Made by a program: the position numbers and the translations under genes
Assembly (NCBI RefSeq): GCF_022012295.1
Contig: NZ_JAKLTN010000001.1
Coordinates: forward strand, 1 to 64,000
From: Dechloromonas hankyongensis
GTDB lineage: Bacteria > Pseudomonadota > Gammaproteobacteria > Burkholderiales > Rhodocyclaceae
Length of the DNA stretch: 64,000 nucleotides
Direction: 5' to 3'
Notes under the pieces: generated by a model
Told to the model about the DNA's origin: nothing
The model's database searches: none
The model's input: the letters and a program-made list of their open reading frames with translations, nothing else
Part shown: positions 7,357 through 17,135 of the stretch, piece by piece
Numbering within the stretch: the first letter of the stretch is position 1
Layout: each line of letters opens with the position of its first letter

Positions 7357-8721
7357 TCAGCCTACCTTGGGCAGATGCTTCAGCGACTCGACGATGGCCT
7401 CCGACGGATAGTCGTAGTCCTCCAGTTGGCCCGAGAAATAGCGATCGTAGGAAGCCATGTCGAAGTGGCCGTGGCCAGTCAGGCAGAACAGGATGGTCTT
7501 CGCTTCGCCGGTCGCCTTGCAGCGCAGTGCCTCATCGATGGCGGCACGGATGGCGTGGCAGGATTCGGGCGCCGGGATGATGCCTTCGGCGCGAGCGAAC
7601 TGCACGCCGGCGTCGAAAGTGGCGACCTGCGGCACGGCGACGGCTTCGAGCAGCTTTTCATGGAACAGCTGCGAGACCAGCGGCGAATCGCCATGGTAGC
7701 GCAGGCCGCCGGCGTGGATGCCGGGCGGCATGAAGTCGTGGCCCAGGGTGTACATCTTCATGATCGGCGTATAGCCCGAAGCGTCACCGTAGTCGTAGGT
7801 GTAGGCCCCCTTGGTCAGCGTCGGGCAGGAGGTCGGCTCGACCGCGACGCAGCGCAGGTTCGCCGCCCGCTTGTCGCCGGCCGCCTTGTCGGCGAGGAAG
7901 GGGAAGGCGATGCCGCCAAAGCTGGAACCGCCGCCGCAGGGCCCAAAGATCACATCCGGGTAGAGGCCGATCTTGTCGAACTGCTTCTTGGCTTCCAGGC
8001 CAATCACCGTCTGGTGCAGCAGCACGTGGTTGAGCACCGAACCCAGCGTGTAGCAGGTATTCGGATCGCCGGCGGCCTCCTCGACCGCCTCGGAAATTGC
8101 CAGGCCGAGCGAGCCCTGGCAATTCGGGTCGGCAGCCAATGCGGCACGCCCGGCATTGGTCATATCGGTCGGGCTGGCGAAGACTTCGGCGCCCCAAGTC
8201 TGCATCATCGACCGGCGGAAAGGTTTCTGGCCGTAGCTGACCTTGACCATGTAGACGCGCACCGGCAGGCCGAACATCTGGCCGGCGTAGGCGATGGACG
8301 AGCCCCACTGACCGGCGCCGGTCTCGGTGGTCAGCTTCTTGGTACCGGCCAGCTTGTTGAAATAGGCCTGCGGCACGGCGGAATTGGGCTTGTGCGAACC
8401 GGCCGGCGACACCCCTTCGTACTTGAAGAAAATCTTGGCCGGCGTGCCGAGTGCCTGCTCCAGGCGCAGGGCGCGGCAGAGCGGTGCCGGGCGCCATTGG
8501 GCGTAGATCTGGCGCACCTCTTCGGGAATCGGAATCCAACGCTGGGCGGACATTTCCTGCTCCAGGATAGGGTCCGGGAAAATCGCGCCCATCGCTTCCG
8601 GCGGCACCGGGTTGCCATCCGGCCCGAGCGGCGGGGGCGGCGGGTTGGTCATGTCGGCGACGACGTTATACCAGTGGGTTGGGATTTCTTCTTGTTCGAG
8701 GTTGATGCGCAGCGGTGTCAT
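7357..8721 (-). CDS. trpB2: TrpB2-type tryptophan synthase beta chain
   Basis: This 454-residue PLP enzyme belongs to the TrpB2 branch, longer than the TrpB1 that partners TrpA (about 400). The PLP lysine lies in AGSHKPN and the phosphate-binding glycine loop is GPCGGGSS; the long N-terminal extension typical of TrpB2 is present. It condenses indole (or a close substrate) with serine. No trpA or trpB1 is nearby, and TrpB2 often works alone as an indole-salvage enzyme. ATG at 8721 follows a GGGAGAG ribosome site. It is the first gene of a five-gene minus-strand unit running through yacG. Confidence 0.9.
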   Translation of the reverse strand: MTPLRINLEQEEIPTHWYNVVADMTNPPPPPLGPDGNPVPPEAMGAIFPDPILEQEMSAQRWIPIPEEVRQIYAQWRPAPLCRALRLEQALGTPAKIFFKYEGVSPAGSHKPNSAVPQAYFNKLAGTKKLTTETGAGQWGSSIAYAGQMFGLPVRVYMVKVSYGQKPFRRSMMQTWGAEVFASPTDMTNAGRAALAADPNCQGSLGLAISEAVEEAAGDPNTCYTLGSVLNHVLLHQTVIGLEAKKQFDKIGLYPDVIFGPCGGGSSFGGIAFPFLADKAAGDKRAANLRCVAVEPTSCPTLTKGAYTYDYGDASGYTPIMKMYTLGHDFMPPGIHAGGLRYHGDSPLVSQLFHEKLLEAVAVPQVATFDAGVQFARAEGIIPAPESCHAIRAAIDEALRCKATGEAKTILFCLTGHGHFDMASYDRYFSGQLEDYDYPSEAIVESLKHLPKVG

Positions 8722-8840
8722 GTTTTCTCTCTCCCTGCGGACGGGTCCGCAAAGGCGGTAAATTAACCCAAAACCCTGTCCCGACCAAGGGTGAAGCGGG
8801 TAAAGTAGCGCCTGGTTTTTGCCCCAAACAGCCGCCCCGC

Positions 8841-9380
8841 GTGACCTTCCATTCCCTGCACTGCCATACCGCCAACAACATGCCATCCGGGATTGCCGTG
8901 TCGGCGGCAGCCGCGTGGACGCCCGATGGTGGACTGCGCCTGGAATACCGCCTGCAGGGCGCCATCGCCACGCTGCGCGTCCCGCCCCCAGCTAAGCCAC
9001 AAGCGACCGACGGCCTGTGGCAGCACACCTGCTGCGAGGCCTTCGTTGCCGCGGCCGGCGAAGCGGCCTATCGCGAATTCAATTTCTCGCCATCGTCGCG
9101 GTGGGCGGCGTATCGCTTCGACGCCTACCGGCAACGCGACATGGACTGGCAGCCGGGGGCTCATCCCATCGTGTCGCTGCAGATCGCGGGCGACTGCCTC
9201 CGGCTGCTGGCCGACATCCCGGCCAGCCTGCTGCCCGAGACAGCCGACCTTGATCTCGGCCTGACCGTCGTCATCGAAACCCCGGCCGGCGACAAGAGCT
9301 ACTGGGCGCTGTGCCACGCCGGCCAGCAACCCGACTTTCACCTTCGCGACAGTTTCACCCTGCCCCTGACCCGCCCATGA
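8841..9380 (+). CDS. DOMON-like domain protein
   Basis: A 179-residue beta-rich protein of the type called DOMON-like, often found beside or fused to NamZ/DUF1343 muramidases. It has no clear signal peptide. Family-like blocks are LWQHTCCEAFV, REFNFSPSSRWAAYRF and DLDLGLTVVIET. The start may be the GTG at 8841 (MTFHSLHCHTANN) or an ATG at 8880. Its stop overlaps the namZ start by four bases (ATGA), so the two products are made together. A ligand-binding role is plausible, but no substrate is known. Confidence 0.75.
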   Translation: MTFHSLHCHTANNMPSGIAVSAAAAWTPDGGLRLEYRLQGAIATLRVPPPAKPQATDGLWQHTCCEAFVAAAGEAAYREFNFSPSSRWAAYRFDAYRQRDMDWQPGAHPIVSLQIAGDCLRLLADIPASLLPETADLDLGLTVVIETPAGDKSYWALCHAGQQPDFHLRDSFTLPLTRP

Positions 9381-10594
9381 CCTCCACCATCCTGTTCGGC
9401 ATCGACCGCCTGCTCGCCGACCCCGCCTTGCGCGCTCCGCTCCAGGGCCGCCGCGTGGCGCTACTCGCCCATCCGGCTTCGGTCACTGCCGACCTGACGC
9501 ACAGCCTCGATGCCCTCGCCGCCCTGCCCGACATCACGCTGACCGCCGCCTTCGGCCCGCAGCACGGCCTGAAGGGCGACAAGCAGGACAACATGGTCGA
9601 GTCGCCGGACGTTATCGATCGGCACTACGGCATCCCCATCTTCAGCCTGTACGGCGAAGTGCGCCGGCCGACCGATGCGATGATGGATACCTTCGACGTG
9701 CTGCTGGTCGATCTGCAGGATCTAGGTTGCCGCATCTACACCTTCATCACCACGCTGCGCTATGTGCTGGAAGCAGCTGCTCAACACGGCAAGACGGTGT
9801 GGGTGCTCGATCGCCCCAACCCGGCCGGGCGGCCGGTCGAAGGTCTGACGCTGCGCGCCGGCTGGGAAAGCTTCGTCGGCGCCGGTGCCATGCCGATGCG
9901 CCACGGCCTGACCATGGGCGAACTGGGCGCCTGGTTCATCGCCGAATTGCAGCTCGCCGTCGACTACCAGGTCATCGACATGCAGGGCTGGCAGCCGGAC
10001 GCCGCCCCCGGGCACGGCTGGCCGCTCGGCGAACGGACGTGGATCAACCCCAGCCCCAACGCGCCCAACCTGTGGATGGCCCGCGCCTATGCCGGCACGG
10101 TCATGCTGGAAGGGACGACACTGAGCGAGGGCCGCGGCACGACACGGCCGCTGGAAATTTTCGGGGCGCCTGACATCGACGCCCGCGCGGTGATCAACGA
10201 CATGCAGGCATTGGCGCCGCACTGGCTGGCCGGCTGCAAGCTGCGCGAAATCTGGTTCGAGCCGACCTTCCACAAGCATGCCGGGCAGCTGAACCACGGC
10301 GTGCAGATCCATTGCGAAGGCCCCTACTACGACCATGCCGCCTTCCGCCCGTGGCGCATCCAGGCGCTGGCCTTCAAGGCCATCCGCCGGCTCTACCCCG
10401 ACTATGCGCTGTGGCGCGACTTCGGCTACGAATACGAATTCGACCGCCTGGCTATCGACCTGATCAACGGTTCGCCGCTGTTGCGCCAATGGGTCGATGA
10501 CCCGGCCGCCACGCCCGACGACCTCGACCGCCTGACCCGGCCGGACGAGGAGGCCTGGCAGCAGACGCGCCGGTCTTTCCTGCGCTACCGCTGA
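9377..10594 (+). CDS. namZ: Exo-beta-N-acetylmuramidase NamZ-like protein (DUF1343)
   Basis: The 405-residue protein fits the DUF1343/NamZ family, glycosidases that release terminal N-acetylmuramic acid from peptidoglycan fragments. Conserved-looking blocks include AAFGPQHGLKGDKQDNMV, IFSLYGEVRRPT, FDVLLVDLQDLGCRIYTF and LEGTTLSEGRGTTRPLEIF. There is no signal peptide, so it probably acts on imported or internal muropeptides, though the family also has exported members. It is translationally coupled to the DOMON gene. Together with mltA, which lies 7 kb away, it suggests cell-wall recycling. Confidence 0.85.
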   Translation: MTSTILFGIDRLLADPALRAPLQGRRVALLAHPASVTADLTHSLDALAALPDITLTAAFGPQHGLKGDKQDNMVESPDVIDRHYGIPIFSLYGEVRRPTDAMMDTFDVLLVDLQDLGCRIYTFITTLRYVLEAAAQHGKTVWVLDRPNPAGRPVEGLTLRAGWESFVGAGAMPMRHGLTMGELGAWFIAELQLAVDYQVIDMQGWQPDAAPGHGWPLGERTWINPSPNAPNLWMARAYAGTVMLEGTTLSEGRGTTRPLEIFGAPDIDARAVINDMQALAPHWLAGCKLREIWFEPTFHKHAGQLNHGVQIHCEGPYYDHAAFRPWRIQALAFKAIRRLYPDYALWRDFGYEYEFDRLAIDLINGSPLLRQWVDDPAATPDDLDRLTRPDEEAWQQTRRSFLRYR

Positions 10595-10683
10595 TCGGAA
10601 GCACGGACTATCAAACCCACAACCGGATAGCTTATTGCTAATATGACAAGACAAAGCTGATCGTCGAATCACGGGAGGCCAGC

Positions 10684-13600
10684 GTGGCCCTTTGTCTTTG
10701 TTTCCGCGTGGAAAACTGGGTATGCCGCACGATCGCAGCACTCTTGCTGTGCATCGCGGCGGCCGGCGCCGCGAGCGATGAAACTGCCCCTACCTCCCGC
10801 GCAACGCAGCCACCGGCCAAATTCGGCGTCCTCGCCTTCCGGCCCAAACCGGAAACTGCCGCCTACTGGCAACCGCTGATTGATTACCTGAACAGCACCC
10901 ATCCCAACCAGCCTGTTTCGCTCGTCGTCCTGACCTATCCGGAACTGGCCGAAGCGGTCAGGAAGAAGCAGATCGACTTCGTCCTCACCCAGCCGGTCCA
11001 TTACATCCAGCTGGCGCAGGAACACGACTTGTTGTCGCCGCTGGCCACCCTGATCGAGCGGGATGGCGACAAACAGCTGGCGACCTTCGGCGGCGTGATC
11101 CTGACACGTAGCGACCGCACCGACATCCAACGCCTGAGCGACCTGCGCGGCAAGCGTATCGCGACGGGCATCGCGACTTCCCTGGGCGGCTATCTGGCAC
11201 AGGCCTATGAGGCCCATCAGATCGGCGTCGAACTGCCGCGCGACGCTCAAGTCATCGAAACCGGGGAACCGCAGGACAAGGCGGTCGAGGCGCTGCTCGT
11301 CGGGCGCGCCGATGTCGCCTTCGTGCGCACCGGCGTCATCGAAGACATGCAGCGTGAAAACAAGCTCGACCTCAGTCAAATCCGCGTGATCAACCGCCAG
11401 CCGGCCGAGACTTATCCGCGGGCGCTGTCGACCCGTCTTTATCCGCAATGGCCGGTCGCCGCAATGCCGTGGGCCAATGCCGACAGCGCCCGCCAGGTCG
11501 CCGCGGCGCTCCTGTCGCTGCCCTCCCCCAATCACGCCACACCGGCGGCCCAGCTCTACGGATTCACTGTCCCCGGCGACTACCGGACGGTCGACCGGCT
11601 GATGCGCCAGTTCCGCCTGCCGCCCTTCGACACGCCACCGGAATTCACCCTGGTCGACGTGGCGCGGCAATACGGTATTGCCGTCGCCGTTGGCGGCAGC
11701 TTCGCCCTGCTGGCGTTGCTGGTCGTCGTCCTGACCCTGCTGCGCAGCGTGCGCAAGCTGAAGGCCGAGCGCGCCCTTACCGCAGCGGCGATGGCCAAGG
11801 TGATGGCGGCCGAAAACCGCTTCCGCGCCATTTTCGAAAACGTCGATGCCCTGGCCATCCAGGCCTATCTGCCGGATGGCACGGTCCATTACTGGAACAA
11901 CGCCTCGGAGAAAATTTATGGCTACCCGGCGAGCGAAGCCATCGGCAAATCGCTCTTCGATCTGATCATCCCGCCCAATATGCGCAACGAGGTGCAAGGT
12001 GCGGTGCGCTGGATGTTCGAGCACAAGACTGCCATTCCCGCCGGACGCCTGACCTTGATGCGCAAGGGCGGCGCTCCGGTCGAGGTGTATTCCAGCCACG
12101 CACTCATCGAATCGTCCGACCAGGGGCCGCTGGTCTATTGCCTGGACATCGACCTGAGCGAGCTGTCGCGCGCCGAGCAGGCCCTCCAGCAGAGCGAATC
12201 GCAGCAGCAGATGATCCTGCGCACGCTGGGCGAAGGCGTTTATGGTACCGATACCGAGGGGGTGTGCATCTTCATCAACCCGGCAGGGCTGGCCTTGCTC
12301 GGTTACGAGGAGGGCGAGGTGCTCGGCCAAAACACACACCTACTCTTCCATCACCACCACGCCGACGGCAGCCCCTTCCCGCTGGAAGCGTGCTCGCTGC
12401 GGCGGACCATCGGCGACGGCAAGACCCGGCGCCTCAACGACGCCTTCTGGCGCAAGAATGGCAGCAGTTTCCCGGCCCGCGTCACCGTCTCGGCCATCAC
12501 CCGCGATGGGGTCATTACCGGCGCCGTAACCGCCTTCTCGGACATCAGCGAGAGCCGGCGCATCACCCACGAACTGGAATTGCACCGCAATCACCTGGAA
12601 GAACAGGTCCGGCTGCGTACCGAGCAGCTCGAAGTCGCCCGCCAGGGCGCCGAGGCATCCAGCCGCTCGAAGACCGCATTCCTGGCCAACATGAGCCATG
12701 AAATCCGCACGCCGCTGAATGCCGTGCTCGGCATGGTGCACCTGCTCAAGCGCGATGCGCCGACTCTGGAACAGATCAACCGCCTGGAAAAGATCGATAC
12801 CGCCTCGCAGCACCTGCTGGCCGTGATCAACGACATCCTGGACATCTCGAAAATCGAAGCCGGCAAGCTGGTGCTCGACGAAACTGCGGTCGACATCGAC
12901 AGCATCCTGAAGCGCGTCGTCTCGCTGCTCGGCGAGCGGGCGCGCGAAAAAGGCCTGTTTCTGGGTATCGAAACCGATGACTTCAAACACTCCCTGCTCG
13001 GCGACCCGACGCGGATTTCGCAATGCCTGATCAATTATGTCGGTAATGCCATCAAATTCACCGAGCACGGCCAGGTCACGATACGCGCCCGGCGCTTGGC
13101 GGCCAGCGACAAAGAGGTCACCATCCGCTTCGAGGTCGAGGATACCGGCCCGGGTATCCCGGAAGAGTCGGTCAACCGCCTGTTCGGCATTTTCGAGCAG
13201 GCCGACAGCTCGACCAGCCGCAAATTCGGCGGCACCGGGCTCGGCCTGGCCATCACCAAGCGCCTGGCCGAGTTGATGGGCGGCGCCGTCGGCGTGCGCA
13301 GCACCTTCGGCGAGGGCAGCTGCTTCTGGTTCACCGCCGTGCTGAAGCCGAGCGACGAAGCCATGGACATGTTGCGCTCAACCGTGGCCGGCCTGACGCC
13401 GGATGCCGTCCGCTCGACGCTGTCCGGCCGGCATGTCCTGGTGGTCGAGGACGAATTCATCAACCAGGAAATCGCCCGCGAGTTGCTGGCCGAACTGGGC
13501 ATCACCGCCGACAGCGCCAGCAACGGCCTGCAGGCCATCGAACTGATCCAGCGCCAGCCCTACGATCTGGTCCTGATGGACATGCAGATGCCTGAAATGG

Positions 13601-13791
13601 ACGGCCTGGAAGCCACCCGCCGCATACGCTCGATGCCGGAATTCATGCTGCTACCGATCATCGCCATGACCGCCAACGCCTTCGCCGAAGACCGCGAACG
13701 CTGCCTGGCGGCCGGCATGAACGACTTCTTGACCAAGCCGGTCGAGCCGGACGACCTGAAGCGCATCCTGCTGCAGCACCTCGCCGCCTGA
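10684..13791 (+). CDS. Hybrid sensor histidine kinase with PhnD-like sensor
   Basis: A 1035-residue membrane sensor. After a signal peptide, a periplasmic substrate-binding domain of the phosphate/phosphonate (PhnD-like) type covers about 45-300, followed by one membrane helix (about 329-352), two PAS domains (about 378-490 and 500-625), a coiled linker, the HisKA domain with phospho-His672 in NMSHEIRTP, the ATPase domain with N box [18 protein letters not shown] and [13 protein letters not shown], and a receiver domain with Asp966 in LMDMQMPE. The GTG start follows a strong GGGAGG site. No cognate response regulator lies next to it, so the ligand and output are unknown. It is probably transcribed alone. 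Confidence 0.9.
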   Translation: MALCLCFRVENWVCRTIAALLLCIAAAGAASDETAPTSRATQPPAKFGVLAFRPKPETAAYWQPLIDYLNSTHPNQPVSLVVLTYPELAEAVRKKQIDFVLTQPVHYIQLAQEHDLLSPLATLIERDGDKQLATFGGVILTRSDRTDIQRLSDLRGKRIATGIATSLGGYLAQAYEAHQIGVELPRDAQVIETGEPQDKAVEALLVGRADVAFVRTGVIEDMQRENKLDLSQIRVINRQPAETYPRALSTRLYPQWPVAAMPWANADSARQVAAALLSLPSPNHATPAAQLYGFTVPGDYRTVDRLMRQFRLPPFDTPPEFTLVDVARQYGIAVAVGGSFALLALLVVVLTLLRSVRKLKAERALTAAAMAKVMAAENRFRAIFENVDALAIQAYLPDGTVHYWNNASEKIYGYPASEAIGKSLFDLIIPPNMRNEVQGAVRWMFEHKTAIPAGRLTLMRKGGAPVEVYSSHALIESSDQGPLVYCLDIDLSELSRAEQALQQSESQQQMILRTLGEGVYGTDTEGVCIFINPAGLALLGYEEGEVLGQNTHLLFHHHHADGSPFPLEACSLRRTIGDGKTRRLNDAFWRKNGSSFPARVTVSAITRDGVITGAVTAFSDISESRRITHELELHRNHLEEQVRLRTEQLEVARQGAEASSRSKTAFLANMSHEIRTPLNAVLGMVHLLKRDAPTLEQINRLEKIDTASQHLLAVINDILDISKIEAGKLVLDETAVDIDSILKRVVSLLGERAREKGLFLGIETDDFKHSLLGDPTRISQCLINYVGNAIKFTEHGQVTIRARRLAASDKEVTIRFEVEDTGPGIPEESVNRLFGIFEQADSSTSRKFGGTGLGLAITKRLAELMGGAVGVRSTFGEGSCFWFTAVLKPSDEAMDMLRSTVAGLTPDAVRSTLSGRHVLVVEDEFINQEIARELLAELGITADSASNGLQAIELIQRQPYDLVLMDMQMPEMDGLEATRRIRSMPEFMLLPIIAMTANAFAEDRERCLAAGMNDFLTKPVEPDDLKRILLQHLAA

Positions 13792-13826
13792 CCCCTTTTC
13801 CACGGCAACGCCGATCTTTGCAGGAC

Positions 13827-13853
13827 AAAAAAAGCCGGCATAAAGCCGGCTTG
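13827..13853 (-). terminator. Rho-independent terminator of the DUF4410 gene
   Basis: The stem AAGCCGGC/GCCGGCTT with a five-base loop is followed, on the minus strand, by a run of seven T. It lies 21 bp beyond the stop of the DUF4410 lipoprotein gene and may also serve the histidine kinase gene from the other side. Confidence 0.8.
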
Positions 13854-13873
13854 TCGTCACGATAAACGATGCG

Positions 13874-14398
13874 TTACGGGCGTTTAAGCTCCTTGACCGT
13901 TTCTTCGGCGAATTTCTCGTACAGCCAACCCATTCGTGTGGTGTCCTGTCCGCCGGCCAAGCCGCCGAGCCCATAAGAAACGGACACCTCATATTTGTCG
14001 ATTTCCTTACCCGCAGCATCCTTCAATACCACGTCGGCAGTTATGTAGTCAGAACCTGCCATGATCCCCCACATCACTGCGGAGAAATTCGAACGCACCC
14101 GGACCCCCTTGATTCGAATCTCAAGTTCGGGAGCGGCGCTGTCTGTTTTTCCGTTCAACAGCGAATTGGCTTCGAGAGCCCGTTTGACATGGCTGCGCAG
14201 CTCATCTGCATTGAATTTCAGATTTTCACTGGCTGCGGCCTTGCCGTCATCGGTAAACGACGTCGAAACCGCAGACACCACCGGATTAACCGGACGAACC
14301 GCCTGCGCAGTCGGCGAACTCGGGGCGCGCGTAACGCCAGAGGCACAACCCGTCAGCACAACCGAAGCCGCGACCAACAACACCAATCCTATTTTCAC
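13874..14398 (-). CDS. DUF4410-like lipoprotein
   Basis: A 174-residue exported protein with a lipoprotein signal (VVLTGC, cysteine at about 18) and a domain resembling DUF4410 (about 65-170), a family of small outer-membrane lipoproteins of unknown role that often contain a glycine-rich stretch such as YGLGGLAGGQDTTRMGWLYEKF. Function is not known. It stands alone between the FAD oxidoreductase (same strand) and a terminator. Confidence 0.7.
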   Translation of the reverse strand: MKIGLVLLVAASVVLTGCASGVTRAPSSPTAQAVRPVNPVVSAVSTSFTDDGKAAASENLKFNADELRSHVKRALEANSLLNGKTDSAAPELEIRIKGVRVRSNFSAVMWGIMAGSDYITADVVLKDAAGKEIDKYEVSVSYGLGGLAGGQDTTRMGWLYEKFAEETVKELKRP

Positions 14399-14513
14399 TT
14401 TACCCCCCTATTTTTGATTGAACCACGGCCATCCGTGGAGCATAGAATTATGCTGCGCAACTAGCGACTGCAGCAACCTAAAACAGCCCCCCACCGGAAC
14501 AATCTCTTTTTCG

Positions 14514-16121
14514 CTAGAACCCTGGCCGTTTTGTTGAAAGCACCTGCCTCGCCGCCAATATGCCGCGATATTGCGCCTCCTCGAACAGGGAGAACCCCGA
14601 CAAATCGGCATGTGCCACCGCAATGCGAGGGTGCTGAAAGTTGGCCAGCGACTCGCGACGGCCATCGAAGAGGGCGCCAACCACCGGACGGCGCATGGCA
14701 TGACCGTTGCGGAACACGTCGAGGCGCATGGCCAGCTGCCGGATATCCGGATGCACGCGCTCCAGTTCGGCCAGGATGCCTTCAGCCCACGCTGTGCGCG
14801 GCGTGTCGAGCAGCAGACGGCGCCCTTCGGCTGGCGTCACGTCGTGCAGCGCCCGGTAGTAGGTGAACACGGCGCCACCCGGCTGGCGGCGGATCAGTTG
14901 GTGGGTGGCTGTCACGTAACCGAGGCCGGGACTGTCGTAAAAGACGTTGTCCCAGGCCGGCGCCGCGCCATGCCGCTCCTCGGGCATGGCCGAGAGATGC
15001 AGGTTGGCCGTCAGCCACGGTGCATAATCGCCCGCCAGGGCGGCCGCTTTCAGCTCGGCTGGCATCGCCGCCCAAACGCGGGGCAGGACGAAGACGGGGG
15101 CGGCCCAGATCAACTGCCTGGCCGCGTAGCGGACGACGTGCTCGCCGATAAGGGCATCGACCGTCACGCCGGACTTTCCTTCTTCGACCCGGGCGACCAG
15201 GGCTCCGGTCTGTACCCTTTCCCCGGCCACCGCGGCCAGGCCGCGGACCAGCCAGGCGTTGCCCTCCGGCGCGGTGAGCACCGTGTCGTCGCTGGCATTT
15301 GCCGCCTCGCCATTGCGGCAGGCGAAGTAATGCAGGCCGGCCCAGGCCGAGGTCTGTGCGTAGTCGGTGCCGTAGTCGTCGCGGCAGGCGTAGTTGGCCA
15401 GCCAATGCACGGTCGGTGCGGTGTATCCGTTGTCGAGCAGCCATTGCCGGAAGTTCATTTTGTCCAGCGCCCGCCATTCGGCATCCCGGCTCGACAGCGC
15501 CATTGGGATGGCGAATAGGCGCCGGCCGTCGCGTCCGGTCGCCCGCTTCAAGGCTTCCATCTGGTCATGGAAACGCTTTTGCTCATCGCGTTCGGCGGCA
15601 TCCAGTCCGCGATGCGGCAGCAAACCCTCCTCCCACAGCCCATGGCGATAGACCCGCTCCTGCGGAGTGCCGCACAGGTAGCGCTCGTCGTAGGTCGGCC
15701 GTCGGGTGCCCGGATCGCCCTGCAGGATGCCGAGTTCAGCCAACAATTCCCGGACATGAACTGCTTCCGGACCGGGCAAGGGCAGATAATGCGCGCCCCA
15801 CGGATAGGCGACGGTGGGCGATTGCCCGCCGCGGGAATTGCCGCCCGGCTCGCTCTCCATGTCGAGCACCGTGAAATCGTGATGCCCGTGGCGGGCCAGC
15901 CACCAGGCCGCGGACAGTCCGGAGATGCCGGCGCCGACGATCAGTACACCGGTGCGCCGGGTGAGGTCGTGAGGTGGCAGGCGGCCGTCACGCAGGCGAT
16001 GGCCTAGCGCGACGTTCATGCCGAGCAGTTCGCCCGGCGGCAGTGGGATTTTTCCGGCAGGAGCGCAACCGGCCAGGGCGGCCGCCCCGACGGTGGCCAG
16101 GAATTCCCGCCGGCTAGTCAA
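14514..16121 (-). CDS. Tat-exported FAD-dependent oxidoreductase
   Basis: A 535-residue flavoprotein of the amine-oxidase/NAD(P)-binding Rossmann type. The N-terminus is a twin-arginine signal (TSRREFLATVGAAALAGC) ending in a lipobox, so it is probably a folded, exported lipoprotein. The FAD motif GAGISGLSAAWWLARHG begins near residue 62 and is followed by a second flavin contact, LDMESEPGGNSRGG. The frame has no ATG before the signal. The start is taken as the TTG at 16121, which lies inside the end of ftsX (the ftsX stop is at 16114-16116), because only this start includes the RR motif. Substrate is unknown. Confidence 0.8.
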   Translation of the reverse strand: MTSRREFLATVGAAALAGCAPAGKIPLPPGELLGMNVALGHRLRDGRLPPHDLTRRTGVLIVGAGISGLSAAWWLARHGHHDFTVLDMESEPGGNSRGGQSPTVAYPWGAHYLPLPGPEAVHVRELLAELGILQGDPGTRRPTYDERYLCGTPQERVYRHGLWEEGLLPHRGLDAAERDEQKRFHDQMEALKRATGRDGRRLFAIPMALSSRDAEWRALDKMNFRQWLLDNGYTAPTVHWLANYACRDDYGTDYAQTSAWAGLHYFACRNGEAANASDDTVLTAPEGNAWLVRGLAAVAGERVQTGALVARVEEGKSGVTVDALIGEHVVRYAARQLIWAAPVFVLPRVWAAMPAELKAAALAGDYAPWLTANLHLSAMPEERHGAAPAWDNVFYDSPGLGYVTATHQLIRRQPGGAVFTYYRALHDVTPAEGRRLLLDTPRTAWAEGILAELERVHPDIRQLAMRLDVFRNGHAMRRPVVGALFDGRRESLANFQHPRIAVAHADLSGFSLFEEAQYRGILAARQVLSTKRPGF

Positions 16122-17013
16122 ATTTCCGCAACGACAGGCTGACCGAGAGCTGCGCCCCGAGCCAGCCGAGGAAGGCGCCCAGCACCGCGAGCACAGCGAC
16201 TTCGCCGGCCCCGGGCTGACGCAGCGCGAAAACGCTGCCGTAGAGCGTCGCCAGCTCGCCGATCGGCGCGGCCAGCAGGCGCAGGGCGGCGAGCACCAGC
16301 GCCGCGGCCAGCAAGCCGCCAAGGGCGCCCTGCAAGGCGCCGAAGTAGTAGAACGGCCGACGGATGAAACCGTCGGTCGCCCCGACCAGGCGGGCGACTT
16401 CGATTTCGGCCGATTGCGCCATGACCTGCAGGCGGATGGTGTTGAAGGTCACGGCGATCAGGCCGGCGCCGAACAGCCCGGCCAGCATCCACAGGGCCAG
16501 CTTGCCCAGGCGCAGGAAGGCGTCGAAGCGCTTGACCCAGGCCGAGTCGAGCTGGACGTGGGCAACCTTGGGCCAGCCGGCGATTTCCTTGCGCATGATC
16601 TCCAGCGCTTCCGGTTCGATATTGGCCGGCTCGACGATGAAGGCGTCGGGCAGCGGATTGCGCGGCAGGCTGGCGACGATTTCGGCCATGCCTTCGCTGG
16701 CCTGCATGCGCTTCAGCGCCTCCTCCTTGGGCACGAAGCGCCACTTGCCGGCCGAGGCAGCGCGCAGACGGCTCTCGATGTCGGCAACGTCCTTCTTGCC
16801 CGCTTCCAGATTCATGAACAGGCTGATCTGCTGTACGCCGGTGGCGTTGCGGCCGAGATCGCGCAGGTTGTCGAGGGCAACATAGCCGAAGGCCGGCAAG
16901 GTCAGCGCGATGCCGATAACGAGCAGCGAGAGCAAGGTATTGAGCGGCGAGGCGATCAAGCGGCGGAAAGCCAGATCGAGTGCGGCGAGATGTTGAGAAA
17001 CCCAGGCGTTCAT
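16114..17013 (-). CDS. ftsX: Cell division ABC transporter permease FtsX
   Basis: FtsX, with FtsE, signals across the inner membrane to activate septal peptidoglycan hydrolases. The 299-residue protein has an N-terminal helix (about 22-45), a periplasmic domain (about 50-165) and three C-terminal helices, with the conserved block EIEVARLVGATDGFIRRPF. ATG at 17013 follows a GGGGTGG ribosome site. The gap to ftsE is 118 bp, unlike the usual overlap, and is spanned exactly by a 41-codon ORF. Its 3' end overlaps the downstream FAD oxidoreductase. Confidence 0.93.
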   Translation of the reverse strand: MNAWVSQHLAALDLAFRRLIASPLNTLLSLLVIGIALTLPAFGYVALDNLRDLGRNATGVQQISLFMNLEAGKKDVADIESRLRAASAGKWRFVPKEEALKRMQASEGMAEIVASLPRNPLPDAFIVEPANIEPEALEIMRKEIAGWPKVAHVQLDSAWVKRFDAFLRLGKLALWMLAGLFGAGLIAVTFNTIRLQVMAQSAEIEVARLVGATDGFIRRPFYYFGALQGALGGLLAAALVLAALRLLAAPIGELATLYGSVFALRQPGAGEVAVLAVLGAFLGWLGAQLSVSLSLRKFD

Positions 17014-17135
17014 TGCGCCACCCCGAGCAGTAAGCAGGGACCCCGGCTGGCGCGGCCGGACGGGGATGCGCACGCCCGCGAGCGGGGGGCGCTGGTCGCA
17101 TAGCCGGTGTTCATGCCTGGCCAATAAGCTGTCAT
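17010..17135 (-). CDS. Possible 41-residue ORF coupled between ftsE and ftsX
   Basis: This frame starts at an ATG overlapping the ftsE stop by four bases (ATGA) and ends with a TGA overlapping the ftsX ATG in the same way, so it fills the 118-bp gap completely. The product (starting MTAYWPGMNTGY) has no domain I recognise and is rich in Arg, Ser, Pro and Cys. It could be a leader that couples translation of ftsE and ftsX, a decayed gene segment, or chance. Confidence 0.3.
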   Translation of the reverse strand: MTAYWPGMNTGYATSAPRSRACASPSGRASRGPCLLLGVAQ

